Shown: piece by piece, positions 33,301 to 43,901 of the stretch | Layout of the letters: each line of letters begins with the position of its first letter | Position numbering within the stretch: position 1 is the stretch's first letter | Assembly: GCA_039545315.1 (NCBI GenBank) | Contig: BCIM01000002.1 | Coordinates: 585,369 to 649,368, forward strand | Reading direction: 5' to 3' | From: Kondoa malvinella | Lineage: Eukaryota > Basidiomycota > Agaricostilbomycetes > Agaricostilbales > Kondoaceae | Length of the DNA stretch: 64,000 bases | Translations under genes and position numbers: made by a program | The notes under the pieces: model-generated | The model's database searches: none | What the model was told of the DNA's origin: nothing | What the model saw: the letters and a program-made list of their open reading frames with translations, nothing else

Positions 33301-33798
33301 CATGAGGGTTTCATACGAGATAGTCATTTGACCAATGCGTTCTTCGTGCTCTGCCAGTTTGGGTTCAAGCTCGCTGATCATTTGTGGTCCTGTGCGACCT
33401 TCGAGTAGGTATTGCGTTTCTGAAAAAGGCCTAATGGTGATTTCGTTGTCTTCAATTTTCGAAGTGAGGAAATTGAGTCGACGCTCGCATTCGTCCAATC
33501 GTCGAGTCTCTCCAACTGCCAGTGCATGTGAGCACCACGGCCTAATGAGTAGAGCGGTAAAGGGAGACAGACCGAAAGTTCTTTGGAAGGGGTTGACTTC
33601 GGCATTCAAATCTTTAAACTCGATACGCTTCATGTCTGCCAACTCTTGAACTGTCGCATGAGCTACTTCAGTTGGGCAGTACAGCTGAACGAGCGACATT
33701 TGCTCCTGTAGACCCGCGAGGGCGATTCAGAACGCTATCCGTGCATTTCGACAGTTCTCGCTCACCGATCTCAGGAGGGAAGGGTATTCCGTAGACAT
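30342..33798 (-). CDS. V-type proton ATPase subunit a
   Basis: The membrane-embedded 100-kDa subunit of the V0 sector that forms the proton half-channels (yeast Vph1/Stv1). The start at 33798 gives [11 protein letters not shown], then a 70-nt intron and [20 protein letters not shown]. The cytosolic half includes [20 protein letters not shown] and [17 protein letters not shown] sequence. The membrane half includes GDIGHG-type sequence near 32.2 kb, then [31 protein letters not shown] is the family signature with the essential buried Arg that takes part in proton transfer. The C-terminus reads [19 protein letters not shown] and ends EGIDEGF. Around 850 aa with many short introns, usual length. 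Whether it is the vacuolar or Golgi-type isoform is not clear. Convergent with the GH16-like gene, divergent from OPA3. Confidence 0.96.
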
Positions 33799-34075
33799 GT
33801 TGAACAGCTCTTCTCTCTTTTTGTGTGCTGTGCCGCTCTATTGCTCAGTTCCGCGACTCGGGTCGTGGCGGTCTGACGGTGACGCGCAAATGCATTGTTT
33901 GCACTTCTTCTAAGCTCGTTCGTCTGGTCTGGCTGTTGTCTGTTGCTATATATCCTCCCTGTGCAGGCATCTGCTCTCTTTGTTTCCACTCCGGTTGTTA
34001 TTGTTTCCTTGACTTGCGTGCACGCTCGGCCGCTTCTCACATCATCTCTACCTCTTTCGCCTTTGATAAGTAGCA
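33799..34075. promoter_or_regulatory. Divergent promoter, V-ATPase a / OPA3
   Basis: About 280 bp between the two start codons, with pyrimidine-rich tracts. Both promoters lie here. Confidence 0.45.
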
Positions 34076-35116
34076 ATGGCTTCGGTAAAGATAGGCTCTT
34101 TATTCGTATGCTGCCTTTCTTGCCTCCCTGTATAGCCAATCTTATGCCGTCGTAATGCAGGTTCGAACTTTGGCCAAACCGATATCTAGTGTTCTCAAGT
34201 CTAGGGCGAAAGTACGTCTTCCTTTTGCTTGCATCCTATTCGTCTGATCCTTCTTGCAGGAACACCCGAGATTCAGAGAATGGAGTAGGTTTATCTTCGA
34301 GCGAGGTTGGCTAATGCTGATAATCGCGCTTCGCAGCTATCAGTCTGGCTCAATTCCTCCATAGAACCGATATAAGGGTATGTTTTCTTTACCCTTACTC
34401 CTATTTCGCTCAAAGTACACCTAGATGAGGGTCAATCTCGCAGGAGAATCACCTAAAAACATTCGACCTCTCAATGATGCCAAGTGAATCGCTTTCTTTC
34501 CTTTTAAGATGAAGCTCAGATAAAGCAGAGCAGTAGATCAAGGCGCTACATTCATCTCGGAAGCGTTTTTGTTTAGTGTAGCTGTTTCTCTGAGTGAGCT
34601 GTCACGTGTCTATGCCGGTCTAAGCTGATGGCATGCAGTACTGGCGGAGACAATACGAGGGCGAATGAAGACTGCGAATCGAAGGGATTCGGTAGATGAC
34701 AAGTTCGATGAGCTGACAGCGCAGATAGATGCTTTACGGTTTGCTATTTTGCTTTTGCGGCGGCTCATAAGCTGAAGATGAAGCAGGCAACAAGTCGACA
34801 CGTATCAAGCTGAACAGCAAGCGTAAGCCACTCCCTCAACTTTACTGCACCCTGCTCATTAGTCAACAGTCGAATAGCGGAAGACACCCAGCGAAGCGAT
34901 AACATCTCCAATCTAGTAGAAACAGTCATTGATGTTGGACTGCGGGGTGGCTGGATGTCGAGGGCGCTGGAGACTGACGGAGAGTTTGCAAAGAGGCGGC
35001 AGAGTCTGGAAAGGCTTACGAGGGTGGATATACCATTGACAGGTGAAGATGTAGAGCTTTCTCGGACGGGAGCAGAGCAGGATGTTCCGGCTGAGCAAGT
35101 GGAAGATGTGAAATAG
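34076..35116 (+). CDS. OPA3-like mitochondrial protein
   Basis: Optic-atrophy-3 family membrane protein of mitochondria, of unclear biochemical role. Seven or more introns split a product of about 220 aa. The start at 34076 gives MASVKIGSLF, an intron, then VRTLAKPISSVLKSRAK, an intron, then EHPRFREW and, across another, ISLAQFLHRTDIRMRVNL. These match the family opening (KL.SL..RT..KPI...K..AK.HP.FR). Then KNIRPLNDAKAVDQGATF and ISEAFLFSVAVSLILAET, the conserved hydrophobic segment. The end is a coiled coil (DDKFDELTAQIDALRQQVD) and a charged tail, stop at 35116. All splice phases close. Confidence 0.9.
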
Positions 35117-35504
35117 TACTACATTAAAAGTCTGATAGGAAGAACTATTGGTTGAATGGTTGAGAGGCTCATACGTCTCATTCGGCCATTATCTTGTCGC
35201 ACCACCCATGCGCTTCGAGCTCCTTCGCGATAACAGCCTGCGTAGCATTAGACCCTCTCAATTCCTTTTTTTACTTAGCGACTCTCCGGACATATCGTGT
35301 GGTGTCTTTCGTGTGCGGTTTTTTCGTGTATTTCAAGCTAGATGAAGAACCAAATTGAGTGACTGCGGCTGCCAACCGGATACACTCACATGCTTAAAAA
35401 GATATGTAGACATCGCACACGGCGAGGTGCTTGCATGATCATGATGACAGAAATATCGGTACATAGTGTGGTACAGCGTGAAGTGCTCCTCGAACTGTCA
35501 GCTA
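35117..35504. other. Convergent spacer
   Basis: About 390 bp between the 3-prime ends of OPA3 and the minus-strand Cys/His paralogue. Nothing beyond a short T-rich stretch near 35260 was noticed. Confidence 0.4.
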
Positions 35505-36041
35505 TCAGACCTCTGGAAGCAGGGAGCCAATTTTATTCTTGCGTACCTTGGCCAGACTTGGCAGACAGTCGCTGTCTTCGCAATCGTGTGAATGGCAATA
35601 ATACCCGTTCGAATGTTTCGCCTGCTCTGCAGCCTCTCTCAATGCACCTACGGCGAGCATCAGAACAGTTCTGCTATATTTTCGCAAGGTCCCTTTTACC
35701 TTGGTATTGCGTCTGGTGGCAATCAATGCATCTCTATAAGGCATCTGTGAGTTGTTGGACAACAGCTCTACTCGGTGCTTACGACCATTGGAACCCGATG
35801 GCCGCTTGTGCGACAACCGGAGGCATCTCTCTGTTGCATCTGGCGATCTGGGCAAATCGTCCTAGCTTCAGTGTGGGTAGCAGGCTGATGTCATAACGCG
35901 ACTGGTCTCAGCAATTTATGGGAAGATGCGATTCGCGAATCTTACACTGAAGGCGCTCTGTCCTATAGCCGTCTGGTTGCTGTGACTGTCGGGTTGCTTG
36001 CCATGCTTAGTTTTCTGATGTCCTAAAAGCTGTATGATCAT
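35505..36041 (-). CDS. Cys/His-motif protein, short paralogue
   Basis: Second member of a tandem pair. A likely start at 36041 gives MIIQLLGHQKTKHGKQPDSH, though ATGs further up are possible. After a 60-nt intron the exon reads EARTICPDRQMQQRDASGCR. Another intron leads to RCIDCHQTQYQ, and a third to ALREAAEQAKHSNGYYCHSH and DCEDSDC. The stop is at 35505, or slightly different if a last short intron is used. The pattern CPDR-x-MQ, RCI[DE]CH-x-T, A-x-x-AK, G-x-YYC-x4-C is shared in order and spacing with the gene just upstream (36216-37116). It lacks that gene's Pro/Gln-rich head. The Cys/His residues could bind one zinc ion, but I know no family with this arrangement. About 125-135 aa. Confidence 0.5.
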
Positions 36042-36215
36042 TCGATGAGCGGAATTCCAGAGCGAGAACAGACAGCGCACGTTTTTCCTTAAGTATGAGG
36101 AAGTCTGGCAATATGCATTGTGACAAAACAGGCGATACATCGTGTGCTGCTTCAAAAAGTGACTTTCAAACTGTAGAGCGGTCAGAATGCTCATCACGAC
36201 GCTGATTCGTGCTTC

Positions 36216-37116
36216 TTAGCTTATATCAGTGAGCTCCATAGGGGTATGGCCTTCTTTGCAGTGTGACCATTTGCAGTAGTAGTGTCCACCGCCGACATTC
36301 TTGGCCACTCTGACGGCTTGAGCCAGAGTATCTACTAAAGCATCAGCCTCTCGTCATGCACTGAGAAGTCCAGTACGGTCAAAATCTGTTCCGTGGCATT
36401 CGATGCATCGCTGCTTGATATGCATAAGTAAAATTACGAATGGTGTCTGGGTATGGCTTACAACCGTTTGGTCTATGCCTCCCTTGCGCAGAACATCATT
36501 ACGCTGCATATTGCGGTCCGGGCAACGCGAACCAGCCGGAAGGTCTGGAAGGACTTCCTGTAGCGTGCGACATATCTAGTCTTTTTGTAGTGAAGACATG
36601 TCAACAGCTTCACTTACATAGAGAGGATGCTCCGTGCCATGAGCCTGGTTATTATTGCCGCCTATGGGCCGGGCGCTGATAGCAATATTCGCAGGACGCT
36701 GAGGCTGCTGGACGTTAGCTGGGTGAAAAGGCAATTGCGTAGGCTGTAGATGGTATGGCGATGGCTGGAGTTGAACTGGATAGGGAGATAATTGCGGGTG
36801 ATGTGGATAGTATTGTTGCATTGGTGGTGGAGGCTGAGCGTACTGTGGAAGATTGAGACCAGGACCTAGCTGCATGTTGAGTCGTTGAGTCGTTGTTGGC
36901 TGAAGGACTGCGGATACGGATGTTGTGGCTGAGGGTATTGCTGAGGCTGAGGGTGCTGCTGAGGGTGTTGCTGATAGGTCGCGGGCAATGCATTGGGTCG
37001 CTACGATCATATGAGCTTTCCGCGAGTCCGTCAGAAGAACAGCGAACCTGTTGTTGATTGCCTGTTGCGCCAGTGGGAGGCGCATAGGACAAGTTATTGG
37101 GAGGATTACGAGACAT
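36216..37116 (-). CDS. Pro/Gln-rich protein with C-terminal Cys/His motif
   Basis: First member of the tandem pair. Start at 37116: MSRNPPNNLSYAPPTGATGN. A long Pro/Gln/Tyr-rich region follows (LPQYAQPPPPMQQYYPHHP and QLQPSPYHLQPTQLPFHPA), low-complexity and probably disordered. An intron near 36600 leads to TLQEVLPDLPAGSRCPDRNM and QRNDVLRKGGIDQ. Another leads to QRCIECHGTDFD, and a last one to DTLAQAVRVAKNVGGGHYYC and KWSHCKEGHTPMEL, stopping at 36216. The Cys/His block matches the downstream paralogue residue for residue at the key positions. The first intron's acceptor is unresolved because two frames of a CAG/CCT-rich stretch (36900-36990) both read Pro/Gln- or Ser/Ala-rich. Function unknown. 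Confidence 0.6.
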
Positions 37117-37149
37117 AGTCAGAGGTTTTCGATGGATATCCAGAAGAAG

Positions 37150-37173
37150 AAAAAAAAAGAGAGAGAGAGAGAG
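37150..37173. repeat. A/GA-rich simple repeat
   Basis: A run of A followed by about 14 bp of GA repeat just upstream of the Pro/Gln-rich gene start. On that gene's strand it is a CT tract in the 5-prime leader or promoter. Confidence 0.85.
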
Positions 37174-37700
37174 GATAGTCGATACGGTTAGGAAAAAGAG
37201 AAGGGCGAACGAGCGAGCGGCGTTGACAGGTCAAGACAAAGGGAAACAGAGCATTGCCCGTTCTGTCTAGTCGTATAATCATGCTGCCCGATGGATGATC
37301 GCTGTCGAGCAGGTACTCCGCTTCAGGTATAGCTGACAGACAAGGCATAAAGCGGACGGAAGCTCGAGCATTAAGGCAGAGAAGGAAGCTCGATAAGATT
37401 CAGCAAAAGTTTAGCATAAGGAGAGTATGCTGGGACAGCTATGACCATCTGTATGCTTGAGGCTGCACACTTTCGTATTCTTGAATGAAGTTCGGAGAAT
37501 AGACAACCGATGGTTCTGAGCTGTCAAAGGCCATGCGATTCTGTATAGCTTGCATGTGTTGGTCTTGCAGCGGCATGCATGCTTTTGACCCTTGGGGAGC
37601 AGCCGAATGACCACTGGGCTCAGTGTGTCTAATGGCATTCCGAATCAACATGCCAGTGTTGACTGAAATCCACGATACCAAGATATCGCGCTCCTTAGCT
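37174..37700. promoter_or_regulatory. Divergent intergenic region
   Basis: About 530 bp between the Pro/Gln-rich gene (minus) and the MYND-finger gene (plus). No coding sequence is convincing; it should carry both promoters. Confidence 0.35.
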
Positions 37701-38965
37701 ATGGCTACGAAATCACCTGCTGCACGTATAGCAGACCGTAGCATTCTGGATGAAGACTTGTTGTGTGCGCTCGAAGACGAATTGGCCGCGTTGAACAAGG
37801 AAGCCGCCGACGAGTGACAGCATCATTTCTGGCAAAGAGGCTAAGGGCCGCGGGGAGCTAGTGAGACCGAAATCGAAGCAATGGTTCTGCGATGTCGTAG
37901 CTGCTGCTGAAAGGTGTGCTGGGCTGTCAAGATGTAACAGCTCTGACCGGTTTGCAGGCAGTTGCTATACGGAAGCAGTCAGAGTTGGTGCATGGATGAT
38001 ACACCTAGGCCGAACAAGACATCTCGAGGGAAACAAGCGAAACGCAAAGAAGCCGATCAGATTCGCTGTGAAGTCCTATACCATGCTTTCGAACTGATCA
38101 ACTCTGCTCAAATCCTCGCTCCTGACCCTCTTGAAGCCTTCCGTTGGACTATAGAAGCTGGTGTCGTGCAATTGAGCGCCAGAGCTTGTGATGAAATCTG
38201 TCTAGCTGCTCCTTCTGTATATGACGATGGATCAAGGTGGAAGACAGACAAATCCTTTGTTACGGCCGCTGTCAATTGATGCTCTTCCATAAATCATATT
38301 GCAAACTGTCACACCTATGGATGTCGGATACCTTTCGACTTGGGCGTGTTGCAATTGGCCGCCAAGCAGTTTAAGAGCGTAGACTCTTTGATGCGAGGAC
38401 GAATGAAGACTTTATATTCACACGGATTGGATACCCTGTCAAGGAGGAAGGAGAGTGCGTACCGAATTTGATGCAATATCGCTGGTCTGAGTCCTATAAT
38501 GTTTCAGTTGAAGAGATGGAGCGACAACTCGGCAGCAAGAAGCCCAAAAGGGAAGACAAACTGCCTGCGCAGAACGAAATGGCTGGATTCGTATTGAGGC
38601 AATGGTCTGGTGCATTATTAGTAAGTTGTCCTTTCCACTTCTGAACGCGCTAACAATTTGGCAGAACATTGGCTGTCACCGACTTATGCCGCCGGAAGAC
38701 CAAAGAGTGCCTTGGGAGTTCGGCTGCGCATACGCTCAATGCGCTCAAAGAGCAAAGAAACCGAAACCGACAGATTGGGAAGTCATTTCTGAAGGCTACA
38801 AGCAGGCAGAACTGTCAAAGAGGTGCTCGAGATGTCAGGTTGCGCGATATGATTCTCCGGTAGGTCGAGCTACTGACTGTGCAAGCGAGGCTGACCTTTA
38901 TTTGGCAGGAATGTCAGTCAGCGGACTGGAAGAGGCATAAAAATCAATGCAAGGCGTTGAAGTGA
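37701..38965 (+). CDS. MYND-type zinc-finger protein
   Basis: Start at 37701: MATKSPAARIADRSILDED, then an acidic helix (CALEDELAALNKEAAD). After two introns, whose exact joins near 37870-37960 are unsure, comes RKEADQIRCEVLYHAFELIN and APDPLEAFRWTIEAGVVQLS. Further exons read ARTNEDFIFTRIGYPVKEE, QYRWSESYNVSVEEMERQL and NEMAGFVLRQWSGALL. The C-terminus has GCHRLMPPEDQRVPWEFG and GCAYAQCAQRAKKPKP. The MYND finger is RCSRCQVARYDSP joined by an intron to ECQSADWKRHKNQCKAL, with the C-x2-C, Y-x-S, C-Q-x-x-D-W-x-x-H-x-x-x-C pattern intact. This layout (MYND at the far C-terminus after a poorly conserved body) is common in fungal proteins of unknown role; MYND mediates protein binding. Confidence 0.75.
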
Positions 38966-39317
38966 ACATTGTGAACAAAACATATTATTGCATGGAAGAC
39001 AGCTTCTGTGATGGCGAATGAAACGATCATCGAAGCTATAACTCTGCCTGCTTCTTCTCTTTCCCTTGGCTTGAATATTCTGCTGCTGTAGACTTTTTGT
39101 GCTAGTCTGTCTGTCCGACGTCATGGAAACTTCTTCGCTTCTTTATTCCTTCGCTCGGACTTGGCCCATCGACTCCTGATGTCCGTCTGCATGCCGCTGG
39201 GAAAGCATCGAACTAATAGCATCGAGCCATCTTGCCTATAGGACATCCCATACATCTTGCAACGATGATGACCTCGCATCTCCTGCTTCTTTTCTAAAAC
39301 CCATGCTGCCATCAACA

Positions 39318-40771
39318 TTAGCACTCGGCTAATCCTGTACTCCATATTGCCTTCGCGAGTAAGTCTCCATCACCCTCCGCAGCGAGTCCGTCAATCTGTC
39401 GTATGTCATCATGCCAGCTGTCAATCACTTCGACCATTCCGGAAGCACTGGCAATCCGAGCGCATGCATAGTGGACAGCCAAAAGATCGTCTGATGGACC
39501 TGGCACGCCCGCATTGCTGGATAGACAGACTTGGGTGTCGCCATACAACTCCATCAAACCGAAAGGAGCTGCATGCTCAGATGGACGGATTGTGAACAGA
39601 TCTCCCTGCAGAATGTCAGCACGAGGTGCTGAGATCAGATAGCACTGTGTGAACGCACCTCGATATGCTCAAAAGTTAACCTCAAGCCCCCAAATGCGCG
39701 ATGCAGGTCTGCGCGCAGCAGTAGGGCATCTTCAGGTCGATTAATGTTCGAACCTTTCAGGTACTCATCGATACGGAAATCAGGATGTCGATACAACATA
39801 TTGAGAATCGCGTAGATATCGATCTCTTGATTTTGCTATGAAAAGAGGCAGAATCTGTCAGCATTGAGCACGACCGAAGGCAGACCGAACGAACTTTCGG
39901 TCCGGACATTGAAGAGTTCATCATAAAAGGCATAATGTGGGCAGCGTCTGTCTCGGCAGAGGCTGGTCCTTTGTGCTGACGGCGAAGATCTATGTCCGCT
40001 TGTCTACTCATATCGCCAGATACCGCGCATACGTAGCCATGTCGTAGATAAAGCTATGAGTCACGCAAGGATACCATCAGAAAGTACGCAATGGTCGCCA
40101 AAAGGCTCACCGAGTCAACCAATGCAGACTGAGCATAATCAATGTCTGCAGTAGCATCTTCCGATTCTTGCGCTCGGCTAGGGTGCGAGCTAAGGGCTGG
40201 TGTCTTGTTTGCTGCGGCTTTCACTGTCTAGCATGAATGTGATTCCCAGTCCAAGAAACAAGGAAGCACACTGGCCGTGATCACAGCGGCACACAGACGA
40301 GACAAGGCTTCTAAGCTTTCGGCAGGATTCTGACTTGAGAAGGCTTCCTCGACGTCGGCTATACGCTCTTTCAGTGCTTGAGGCGGCGAGTAAATGATTG
40401 TCGCTCCTGTCGAAGCTTCAGCTCTGGCCAGAGGTATTGGTTGGTTTGCTCTGGTGACTTACTAGCAATCATCTGCAGCGGTACTCCAGACGATTGCGGA
40501 CCTAGCCAGGCAAACTCTCCAAACTGTTCGAGCGATTTCAAGACCGCAAGCTGACGATTCCTCAGATCTGCATCCCCGACGTGGGTAGCTTCTATAGACC
40601 TGCCAGTCTACCTGCCAGACTGGACACGTCTCGCAAGAGCAGCTGCGTACATGGTATCTGCCCTTTGCAACGCACTTGTCGTCCGTACCGTACTGCAATG
40701 GCTGACGGTCAGTACACGCACTCAATGCGTTCCCGCTCCTCATTGCTGGCAGTGAGATTGTGTAGGGACAT
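39318..40771 (-). CDS. HNH_2-type (fungal HNH nuclease-like) protein
   Basis: Start at 40771: MSLHNLTASNEERERIE. Exons read SALQRADTMYAAALARRVQS, LAVLKSLEQFGEFAWLGPQS, ATIIYSPPQALKERIADVEE and AESLEALSRLCAAVITA. The C-terminal half fits the fungal HNH_2 domain: LRHGYVCAVSGDMSRQAD, then TDAAHIMPFMMNSS (the AAHI-x-PF signature with the catalytic-type His), then EIDIYAILNMLYRHPDF, GSNINRPEDALLLRADLH and RAFGGLRLTFE (the N..S/P.N...L...LH..F pattern). The last exon ends AKAIWSTGLAEC at 39318. Some exon joins near 40600 and 40440 are not consensus. Proteins with this domain are often multicopy in fungi and have no established role; nuclease activity is inferred only from the motif. Divergent from MCM7, 163 bp apart. 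Confidence 0.68.
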
Positions 40772-40934
40772 GGCAACAGCAGCAGAGCCGGTCGCACAGG
40801 TCCAACCGCCTCTCTGCCTCTTTTGGACGCGTCTCCTTGCATGTTTTCTTGAGCAACGACTCAAGCAACGCGACTTGCACTATTTTCTCTATTGCAGCCC
40901 ACCCTAACACTCTTTTTGACTTATACCAGCTACT

Positions 40935-43747
40935 ATGGCTCTGCCTGTCGCGCAGCTCAACATCAATTACGAGTAAATAATCCCGCTCAATGCACTTTAC
41001 AAGCTCTCTACTGACGCTCTGGCACAGTGAGGAGCGCGAGAAAATAGGAGAAGTCCGTCTTTAGATGCCTAGACGAGAGCGTCAGACTGACATGGGAGAG
41101 CAGTTTTTGGACAAGTTTCGTGCAGTCGAACGGAACCGCAGAGGCGCCGCGGTAGATTTCAACGAGGACGATGATGTAGGCGATGAGATGGACCTGGACA
41201 TGATGGATTTGGACCAGCAACAGGGCGAGAAGTTAAAGTATAAAGATCAGCTGGTGAGCGTCAACGGTCTTCAAGGCGTTTTCTCAGTAACAGAGTGTAT
41301 GAATAGCAACGGATAGCGAACAGAGATCAAGAGCGGCTGGTGATTGATCTTGAAGATATCAAAGCTGTCAGTCGTCTCCGCTAGCCATTTCTAGCTGTTG
41401 CTCATCCTTTCGGTGTAGTACCAAGACACAGCAACCGACCTGGTAGCCAACATCAAGAACAATGCAAAACGATACGTAGACCTCTTCTCCAGCGTGATAG
41501 ACACGAAAATGCCTGCACCTACAAAAGACCTGACTTCCAAAGACGACGTGCTCGATGTCATTATGCACCAGCGGAAAGAGAAGAACGCTCAGAATGAAGA
41601 AGAAGGTCTCGTCACGTTTCCACCTAATTTGACGCGTAGATAGTCAGTCTTGATCTGTCTTTGCCCTTGGTTTTGCTAAATAACATCGCAGCAACCTATA
41701 TTTCCGCTGTCTTCGCCCAGACGAAAACTCACGAGACGACCAAGTCCTCGCTGTTCGACAAGTTCGCGGCTCGCATTGCGGGAAACTCATTTCAGTCCGA
41801 GGCATCGTCACCCGCGTTTCTGAAGTCAAACCATTACTTCTCGTCAATGCTTTCTCATGTGATACCTGTGGTGGAGAAATCTTTCAAGATGTCGAAGACA
41901 AGCAAATCTTACCTTTGACTGAATGCCCGAGTCAGGAATGTAAGGATAATGGCGCGCGAGGGAATTTGCACATGCAGACGAGGGCGTGCAAGTTTAGCCC
42001 CTTCCAGGAAGTCAAGATTCAGGAAATGGTCAGTACAATATTGCATATACAATGGCGTAAGCTAATACAGAAAGTTGCTAATAGGCGGATCAAGTACCAG
42101 TCGGACACATTCCTCGAGCCATGACAATTCATCTTTTCGGCAACACCACTCGTTCAATGTCACCAGGAGATGTTGTCAACGTCTCTGGCATCTTTATCCC
42201 AACACCCTTCCAAGGTTTCCGCGGTGTCAAAGCAGGTCTTATAAGCGACACCTACCTCGAAGCGCACCACGTTCATCAGCTCAAAAAGCAATACGAAGCC
42301 ATGGAAATGACGCCCAAGATCGAAGCTGACCTTATTGAACTCAAACGCGATCCGTATCTTTACAAAAAGCTCGCTGGATCCATTGCGCCTGAAATTTACG
42401 GTCATGAAGATGTCAAGAAAGCTTTGCTCCTTTTGCTCGTTGGAGGTGTGACAAAGAACATGGGCGACGGAATGAAGATTCGTGGTGACCTCAATGTCTG
42501 TTTGATGGGTGACCCAGGTGTGGCCAAGAGTCAGTTGCTCAAGTATATCAGCAAAGTTGCGCCGCGAGGAGTGTATACGACTGGTAAAGGTTCTTCGGGT
42601 GTTGGTCTTACTGCTGCCGTTATGAGGGATCCCGTTACGGATGAGATGGTGCTTGGTGCGTTGGTTCGAAGCTCGCATTGTATAAAATGCTGACAATTTT
42701 GCGCGGATGTACAGAGGGAGGAGCTCTGGTCCTGGCCGATAATGGTATCGCCTGTATCGACGAGTTTGACAAAATGGACGAATCCGACCGGACAGCCATT
42801 CACGAAGTTATGGAACAGCAAACCATTTCGATAGCCAAAGCAGGCATCACCACTACCCTCAACGCCCGAACTTCCATCCTAGCAGCTGCCAATCCTTTGT
42901 ACGGTCGATACAACCCCAAGATCTCGCCTGTCGACAACATCAACTTGCCTGCTGCCCTGCTTTCTCGTTTCGACATTCTGTTCCTCATTCTTGATACACC
43001 AAGCAGAGATGATGACGAACGCCTCGCGCAGCACGTCACTCACGTTCACATGTTCAACCAGCATCCAGAACTCACTTTCGAACCTGTCGACCCTATCCTT
43101 CTCCGTCACTACATTGCTCTCGCTCGCCAGAAACGTCCTGTCGTACCTAAAGCCGTCTCCGACTATATTGTGTCAGCCTACGTCCAGCTCAGGAAACAGC
43201 AGAAAGACGAAGAAGAGCGAAATCAATTCTTCACGTACACTTCCGCACGAACGCTCCTTGGTGTTTTGCGCTTGGCACAAGCACTTGCTCGTCTACGATT
43301 CTCGGATTCAGTAGAGATTGCGGATGTGGATGAAGCACTTCGGTTGATGGAGGTCAGCAAGGCTTCGCTGTACGATGACGATGACAAGGCAAAAGAAGCG
43401 GATCAGACGGAAACGTCAAAGATCTACAAGCTTATTCGATCGATGGCCACTGCTGGAGGTACAGCTCGTGGTGGGCGATTGGGTCGTGGACCAGCTAGAG
43501 GAGATGAAGATGAAGAGATGGCTGACGACGTGGATGATGCGTTTGCCTCTGAGCAGAGTCTACGGGAGATCAGAGAACGAGTCATTGCGAAAGGCTTTAC
43601 CGAACAGCAGCTACAGGTGAGCTTCTCAATCAACTATACGCAATGCGTGAAGCTGATTCCTGTCTTTAGACATGTCTGCGAGAATACGAAGATCTCGACA
43701 TCTGGCAGACATCAAACGACAGCCTCATCTGGCTCGGTCAGGATTAG
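40935..43747 (+). CDS. MCM7: DNA replication licensing factor MCM7
   Basis: Subunit of the hexameric MCM2-7 helicase. Start at 40935: [13 protein letters not shown], then two short exons and [20 protein letters not shown]. The N-terminal domain includes [20 protein letters not shown] and a zinc-binding segment ([14 protein letters not shown], then TECPSQEC). [18 protein letters not shown] and [18 protein letters not shown] precede the AAA+ core: [20 protein letters not shown] (Walker A), [39 protein letters not shown] (Walker B) and [16 protein letters not shown] (Arg finger). The C-terminal winged-helix region follows, ending SLIWLGQD after a last intron. The end and N-terminus match MCM7 rather than other MCMs. 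About 780 aa. Confidence 0.97.
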
Positions 43748-43901
43748 ATTGGGTATGATGTGATCGTGTACTTTTGGTGTTGTCGTTCCGGTAATCTGTT
43801 CATGTATCCCAATGTATTTCATTCCTTTCCCCAACGATCGAAGGTGACAATGCGACGTGAAATGTGAATGCAAGTGAACATATATGCCCGATCTACAAAT
43901 G

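Noticed and set aside
34140..34180. GGTTCGAA-like tRNA box B near the OPA3 second exon
   Set aside because: It lies in OPA3 coding sequence and no cloverleaf can be drawn around it.
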